DNA of 64,000 bases from NCBI RefSeq assembly GCF_900156335.1, contig NZ_FTMZ01000016.1, forward strand, positions 1 through 64,000. The letters are read 5' to 3'. This DNA comes from Sphaerotilus natans. Lineage in GTDB: Bacteria > Pseudomonadota > Gammaproteobacteria > Burkholderiales > Burkholderiaceae_C. The position numbers and the translations under genes are program-made. Below the pieces are notes generated by a model, which worked only from the letters and a program-made list of their open reading frames with translations, did not search any database and was not told where the DNA came from. Below are positions 59,974 through 64,000 of the stretch, in pieces; the stretch's first letter is position 1, and each line of letters begins with the position of its first letter.

Positions 59974-60025
59974 AGGAAAAGCCGAGGATGGCGGAGGAAA
60001 GGCCGAGGATCACGGAGACTCTGCC
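59963..60025 (+). repeat. Three tandem 21-bp repeats
   Basis: Units start at 59963, 59984 and 60005, each beginning GAGGAT. Units 1 and 2 differ at two of 21 bases (GACGG/GGCGG and AAAAG/AAAGG). Unit 3 is diverged in its second half. The first unit overlaps copy D and the last reaches copy E, so the array lies between the two palindromes. Confidence 0.75.
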
Positions 60026-60052
60026 GTCATGCCCGCGCAGGCGGGCACCCAC
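60024..60052 (+). repeat. 29-bp palindromic intergenic repeat, copy E
   Basis: Begins CCGTCATGCCCGCGCAGG and ends CGGGCACCCAC, with a core GCCCGC/GCGGGC hairpin. It is in inverted orientation to copy D, again between convergent genes. Confidence 0.75.
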
Positions 60053-60091
60053 GCACGCACCAACGTGCCGACCCGAGCCCTCACTCAGCCC

Positions 60092-61558
60092 TCAGCGTTC
60101 GTCCTTCAGCCGCTCGCGCAGACCCCGCGCCGCCGGCCGCAGCGGCGTGCGGCTCGCGGTCCAGCCGGCCTGCCACGGCGGCGTGAAGCCGCGCAGCCGA
60201 TGCGCCATGCCAGTCAGCGTGCCGTAGAGGCCCGGACTGGCGTTGACCTTCGCCCAGGCCTTCCAGGCCAGCGCCTCCTTCCAGTCCTTCGCGCTGGCCT
60301 GGCCGGCCAGCGGCGCGTGGCCCGGCTCGGCATCGTGCTTGGCGGCGTGGCGCAGCTGCATCAGCAGCTCGGGGATCGGAATGCCGACCGGACAGACCTC
60401 GGCGCAGGCGCCGCACAGGCTGCTGGCGGTGGGCAGGTCCTGCGTCGGCTCCAGCCCGAGCAGGTGCGGCGAGATGATCGAGCCGATCGGCCCCGGATAG
60501 GTCGTGCCGTAGGCCAGGCCGCCGATGCGCGCATAGACCGGGCAGTGGTTCATGCACGCGCCGCAGCGGATGCACTGCAGCGTCGGGCGGAAGTCGGCAT
60601 CGCGGTAGGCCTGGGTGCGGCCGTTGTCGAGCAGGACCAGGTGCAGCTCGCGCGGGCCGTCGAGCTCGCCCTCGCCTTCTGGCCCCCCCTCGCGGCGCGG
60701 CCCGGTGATGACGTTGAGGTAGGTCGTGATCGCCTGGCCGGTGGCCGAGCGGGTCAGCAGGCTGTAGAGCGGCAGCACCTGCTCGAAGGTCTCGACCACC
60801 TTCTCCAGGCCGGTGATGGCGATGTGCACGTCGGGCACCGTGGTGCACATGCGCCCGTTGCCCTCGTTCTCGACCAGCACCAGCGTGCCGGTGTCGGCGA
60901 CCATGAAGTTCACGCCCGACACCCCGATCGGCGCGTCGCGGAACTGGTCGCGCAGCACGCGCCGGCCGATGGCGATCAGCGCGTCCACGTCCTCGGTGTA
61001 GGGCGTGTCGGGAATCTTGTCCTCGAACAGCGCGGCGATCTGCTGCTTGGTCTTGTGGATCGCCGGCATGATGATGTGGCTCGGGCGCTCGCCGGCGAGC
61101 TGGACGATGTACTCGCCCATGTCGCTCTCCAGGCAGTCGACGCCGTGCTCCGCCATGCGGTGGTTGAGCTCGATCTCCTCGCTGACCATCGACTTGCCCT
61201 TGACCATCGCCCGCGCGCCGTGGCGCTGCGCGATCGCCAGGAAGATGGCGTTGGCGTCCTCGGGCGTCTGCGCCCAGTGGACGTGCACGCCGCGCGCCGT
61301 GAGGTTCGTCTCCAGCCGCTCCAGCAGCTCGGGCAGCTTGGAGAGGCTGTACTGGCGCACCGCCTCGCCGACGCCGCGCAGCGCCTCGAAGCCGTCGCGG
61401 TCGCTGAAGTGGCCGGCGCGCTTGGTCTGCAGGAAGTCCATCGCGCTGCGGAAGCTCGCGCGCAGGTGGTCGTCATCGACCGCAACGCGGGTATTGGCCT
61501 TGAACTGGCGCGGATCGACGAAGGTCAGCGGGGCTTCATGGGCGTGGGCAGCGGTCAT
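60092..61558 (-). CDS. lutB: L-lactate oxidation iron-sulfur protein LutB
   Basis: A 488-residue subunit of the LutABC L-lactate dehydrogenase system. The N-terminal LUD domain has ARAMVKGKSMVSEEIELNH and VSGVNFMVADTGTLVLVENE. Two [4Fe-4S] motifs follow, CIRCGACMNHCP and CGACAEVCPVG. The C-terminal region resembles DUF3390 (PGLYGTLTGMAHRLRG). The ATG overlaps the lutC stop codon (ATGA). Confidence 0.96.
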   Translation of the reverse strand: MTAAHAHEAPLTFVDPRQFKANTRVAVDDDHLRASFRSAMDFLQTKRAGHFSDRDGFEALRGVGEAVRQYSLSKLPELLERLETNLTARGVHVHWAQTPEDANAIFLAIAQRHGARAMVKGKSMVSEEIELNHRMAEHGVDCLESDMGEYIVQLAGERPSHIIMPAIHKTKQQIAALFEDKIPDTPYTEDVDALIAIGRRVLRDQFRDAPIGVSGVNFMVADTGTLVLVENEGNGRMCTTVPDVHIAITGLEKVVETFEQVLPLYSLLTRSATGQAITTYLNVITGPRREGGPEGEGELDGPRELHLVLLDNGRTQAYRDADFRPTLQCIRCGACMNHCPVYARIGGLAYGTTYPGPIGSIISPHLLGLEPTQDLPTASSLCGACAEVCPVGIPIPELLMQLRHAAKHDAEPGHAPLAGQASAKDWKEALAWKAWAKVNASPGLYGTLTGMAHRLRGFTPPWQAGWTASRTPLRPAARGLRERLKDER

Positions 61559-62283
61559 GGCGAGACCTCCAGGTCGTTGACGAGCACGATCACCAGCGCC
61601 TTCGGGCCATGCGCGCCGAAGGCCAGCACCTGCTGGATGTCGGCGGTCTTGGACGGGCCGGTGACCAGCACCAGATTGGTCGGCATGCCGGTGGCGGCCA
61701 GGTCCTGCGCGGCAATCGCCGCGGGCAGGCTGGCGAACAGATCGCTGGCGCGCAGCACCGCCACATGCAGCGGCGGCACCAGCGACAGCGTGCGCGGCTC
61801 GGCCGGCCCTGGGCGCAGCACCAGCGTGCCGGTGTCGGCGATGCCGGCGCGCGCGGTGGTCAGGCCGGCGTCGATGCGGTCGAACAGCTCGGTCTTCCAG
61901 CGCTCCAGCGGCCGGTCGAAGCGGCAGGTCTCGACCTCGGCCAGCGCCGCCGCGAAGCCGGGATCGGCGGCCGGCCCGCGGCCGATGGCCACGCGGCGCG
62001 CGCCGTGCTCGGCCAGCACCGCGCGCACCACTGCCGGCCAGTCGGCGGGCGTGGCGTGGCACACGTCGGCGCGCCAGCCGCGCGCGGCGGCCTCGAACGG
62101 AGCGATCAGCGTGGCCGGATCGATGCGCGCGCCCAGGCGCCCGCGGCCGAACGGCCCGGCGTGATAGGCCGCCAGCGGCGGCACGGGCAACGGCTGCGAC
62201 GGCGCGCTCTGGCGCAGCCGGGCGAGGATGGCGCCACGGGCGGCGCCGGTGTCCGGCAGGGGCTGGGACGGGGTCGTGCTCAT
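61555..62283 (-). CDS. lutC: L-lactate utilization protein LutC
   Basis: A 242-residue LUD-domain protein: IADTGTLVLRPGPAEPRTLS, VPPLHVAVLRASDLFASLP and NLVLVTGPSKTADIQQVLAF are typical. It acts with LutA and LutB in oxidising L-lactate to pyruvate. I chose the ATG at 62283. It follows lutA by 17 bp. Confidence 0.94.
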   Translation of the reverse strand: MSTTPSQPLPDTGAARGAILARLRQSAPSQPLPVPPLAAYHAGPFGRGRLGARIDPATLIAPFEAAARGWRADVCHATPADWPAVVRAVLAEHGARRVAIGRGPAADPGFAAALAEVETCRFDRPLERWKTELFDRIDAGLTTARAGIADTGTLVLRPGPAEPRTLSLVPPLHVAVLRASDLFASLPAAIAAQDLAATGMPTNLVLVTGPSKTADIQQVLAFGAHGPKALVIVLVNDLEVSP

Positions 62284-62300
62284 GGATCGGGGCTCCGGGT

Positions 62301-63092
62301 TCAGTCGGTGACCTGCTGCGCCGCGCCCGGCAGGCCCAGGCGCTCGCGCAGGAAGCTGCCGATGTGCACGCAGCGCGGCTCGCCGGCGGCGCAGCCGCCG
62401 CGCTTCTGGGCAGCGTGGTGCAGGTTGAGCAGGCAGCCGCAGTCGGCGCTGACGATGACCTCGGCACCGGTGGCGCGCACGCTCGCCAGCTTGTCCTCGA
62501 CCATCGCGCCCGAGATCGCCGGATGGCGCGCCGAGAAGGTGCCGCCGAAGCCGCAGCACTCGGCCTCGCGCGCCTGCGCCACCACCTCGACGCCGGGCAG
62601 CGCGTCCAGCAGCGCGCGGCTGGGCACCTGCACGCCCATCTCGCGCCGCGCCGAGCACGAGGTGTGCAGCGCCACCTTCACCGGCCGGCTGGACGGCGCC
62701 GCCGCCAGCCGCGCGCCCAGGCCCAGCACGTCGCGCACGAAGGTGCTGAACTCGACCACCCGCGCGCCGATGTCGCGCGCCTTCGCCAGCCGCCCGGAAT
62801 CGTCAGCGAACAGCCGCGGCCAGTGGTGCACCATCATCCCGGCGCACGAGCCCGAGGGCACGACGATCGGCCAGGCCTCGGGGAACAGGTCGAGCTGGGC
62901 TGCCGCGACGGTGCGCGCCTCGTCGGTGTAGCCGCTGGTGTAGGCCGGCTGGCCGCAGCAGCTCTGCGCCTGCGGAAACTCGACCCGCAGGCCGGCGTCG
63001 CGCAGCAGCGCGATGGCGTCCATGCCGGCCTGCGGCGCCATCAGGTCGACGACGCAGGTGGCGAAGAAATAGACGGAAGAAGGCTTGGGCAT
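62301..63092 (-). CDS. lutA: L-lactate utilization protein LutA (CCG-domain)
   Basis: A 263-residue protein with two cysteine-rich CCG domains: ATCVVDLMAPQ with SCCGQPAYTSG, and HTSCSARREMGV with AECCGFGGTFS. These bind iron-sulfur clusters in the Lut complex. First gene of lutABC. It is divergent from the FCD regulator, with the operator between them. Confidence 0.95.
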   Translation of the reverse strand: MPKPSSVYFFATCVVDLMAPQAGMDAIALLRDAGLRVEFPQAQSCCGQPAYTSGYTDEARTVAAAQLDLFPEAWPIVVPSGSCAGMMVHHWPRLFADDSGRLAKARDIGARVVEFSTFVRDVLGLGARLAAAPSSRPVKVALHTSCSARREMGVQVPSRALLDALPGVEVVAQAREAECCGFGGTFSARHPAISGAMVEDKLASVRATGAEVIVSADCGCLLNLHHAAQKRGGCAAGEPRCVHIGSFLRERLGLPGAAQQVTD

Positions 63093-63167
63093 GGCGGTCG
63101 GGCGGCGGCGGATCCGGTGGGGCGCAGGGGAAGCCGATGATGCGCGTGCGCCCGTCAGGGCCTACAG

Positions 63168-63178
63168 TGGTCAGACCA
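63168..63178. promoter_or_regulatory. FCD/GntR (LldR-type) operator
   Basis: TGGTCAGACCA is a perfect palindrome around a central A and matches the TGGTCNGACCA type bound by FCD-family GntR regulators such as LldR. It lies 76 bp before lutA and 19 bp before the regulator. TACAGT at 63163-63168 overlaps its first base and may be the regulator's -10. Confidence 0.85.
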
Positions 63179-63196
63179 ATTCCCGATCACGTTCCG

Positions 63197-63919
63197 ATGA
63201 AGCACGCCCTCGCCGCCCGTCTGCCCGACCAGCTCGCCTCGCGCCTGGAGCGCGCCATCCTGGCCGGCGAGCACCGCCCGGGCGAGCGCCTGCCGCCCGA
63301 GCGCGACTGGGCGGCGCGGCTGGGCGTGTCGCGCGCGGCGCTGCGCGAGGCGCTCGGGCAGCTGGCCGAGCGCGGGCTGGTGATCCGCCGCCACGGCGCG
63401 GGCACCTTCGTCAGCGATCAGCCCGACGCGCGCCGCGCCGACGCCTGGACGCAGCTGCTGCAGCGCCAGCCGCTGATGCAGGCCGACCTGCTGGAATTCC
63501 GCGACATGCTCGAGGCGCGCTGCGCCGAGCTGGCCGCCGAGCGCGCCGACGAGAGCGACCGGGCGCGGCTGGCGGCCTGCCACGCGGCGGTGGCCGCGGC
63601 CTACGCCGGCCGCGACCGCCCGGCGCAGGTGCGCGCCGACGTGGCCTTCCACCGCGCCATCGCCGACGCGACCCGCAACCCCGTCTTCTCCTACCTGGTG
63701 GCGACGCTGCTGGCGCTGCTGCACGAGCATGTGAACCTCAGCATCGCCGACCTGGCGCCGGACTCGGACGAGGCGCGTGCGCTGGCCGCGCAGCACGAGG
63801 CGCTGTGGCGCCGCATCGAGGCGCGTGATCCGGCCGGCGCCGCCCAGGCGGCGCGCCGCCACATCGACTTCGTGCGCCAGCGCTGGCAGCGCGCGCTGGA
63901 CGACGCCAGCGCCCGCTGA
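63197..63919 (+). CDS. FCD-domain GntR-family regulator of lactate genes (LldR/LutR-like)
   Basis: A 240-residue regulator. The N-terminal wHTH is clear (GERLPPERDWAARLGVSRAA then LREALGQLAERGLVIRRHGA). The FCD domain has the metal-binding residues in DVAFHRAIADATRNPV and the terminal AARRHIDFVRQRW. I chose the ATG at 63197, because the longer frame would include the operator. By position and operator it controls lutABC in response to lactate. Confidence 0.92.
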   Translation: MKHALAARLPDQLASRLERAILAGEHRPGERLPPERDWAARLGVSRAALREALGQLAERGLVIRRHGAGTFVSDQPDARRADAWTQLLQRQPLMQADLLEFRDMLEARCAELAAERADESDRARLAACHAAVAAAYAGRDRPAQVRADVAFHRAIADATRNPVFSYLVATLLALLHEHVNLSIADLAPDSDEARALAAQHEALWRRIEARDPAGAAQAARRHIDFVRQRWQRALDDASAR

Positions 63920-63927
63920 GCCCGGCT

Positions 63928-64000
63928 CAGTGCGCGCCGCCGGCGTCCACCGCCGCGGCGCCCGCACGGCGCGGCGGGCGCCGCGTCAGCCAGACCATCG
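63928..64000 (-). CDS. C-terminal end of an unidentified gene (runs off the window)
   Basis: A minus-strand stop codon at 63928-63930 ends an open frame to the window edge, whose last residues are MVWLTRRPPRRAGAAAVDAG then GAH. It is convergent with the regulator, nine bases away. A lactate permease would fit the context, but the short tail gives no proof. Confidence 0.35.

Overview
The window is about 64 kb of chromosome at roughly 70% G+C, packed with genes on both strands. It looks like a betaproteobacterium of the order Burkholderiales, probably near the Rubrivivax/Leptothrix/Ideonella group. The reasons are the G+C content, the RsmB-DUF4390-NtrY-NtrX and DUF502-AspS gene orders, DUF3422, a CIRCE-controlled groESL, and the UbiB/UbiJ pair. 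This placement is inferred from gene content and no search was run. Most of the window is ordinary core genome. There is no complete prophage, insertion sequence or CRISPR array.

Layout. 1-4.7 kb: the end of sucD, a TerC-type membrane protein behind a clear yybP-ykoY (Mn2+) riboswitch, a small membrane protein, a periplasmic M48 protease and moaC. 4.7-8 kb: a type IV pilin locus with a PglL/TfpO-like O-oligosaccharyltransferase, two pilins, a sigma-54 promoter and upstream TGTCA-type sites. 8-10.2 kb: groES-groEL with a CIRCE operator. 10.2-14.1 kb: DUF3422, an O-acetylhomoserine sulfhydrylase, a glycine-zipper lipoprotein and an HNH nuclease. 14.2-22 kb: a TetR regulator followed by a beta-oxidation cluster (acyl-CoA dehydrogenase, DUF2147 protein, FadB/FadN-like enzyme, thiolase, enoyl-CoA hydratase). 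22-28.2 kb: an esterase, an acyl-CoA thioesterase, an Atm1-like ABC exporter, a HypT-like LysR regulator, pyrC and htpX.

28.2-38.4 kb is one long minus-strand run: DUF502, aspS, a lower-G+C remnant of mobile DNA, a UbiA-family prenyltransferase, nudB, an EEP phosphatase and clsB. It is preceded by a methyltransferase, ubiJ, ubiB and an FmdB-type zinc ribbon. 38.6-46 kb: galE, an unusual pyruvate-kinase-like protein without a C-terminal domain, a DsbA/FrnE-like oxidoreductase, proA-queC, a LemA-like protein and a TerB-like hypothetical protein. 46-51.4 kb: rsmB, DUF4390, an NtrY-like kinase, an NtrX-like regulator that lacks its AAA+ domain, and tRNA-Phe(GAA). 51.4-59.9 kb: a YkgJ-type protein, a chemoreceptor, a TehB-like methyltransferase with a rhodanese lipoprotein facing a TehA/SLAC1-like channel, katG, and a cadR/cation-efflux pair with a MerR-type promoter. 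60-64 kb: lutABC for L-lactate oxidation and its divergent FCD-type GntR regulator, then the edge of another gene.

The most informative non-coding signals are the Mn2+ riboswitch (which corrects the TerC start), the sigma-54 pilin promoter and its upstream inverted repeats, CIRCE, the CadR and LutR/LldR-type operators, and a 29-bp palindromic repeat family found only between convergent genes.
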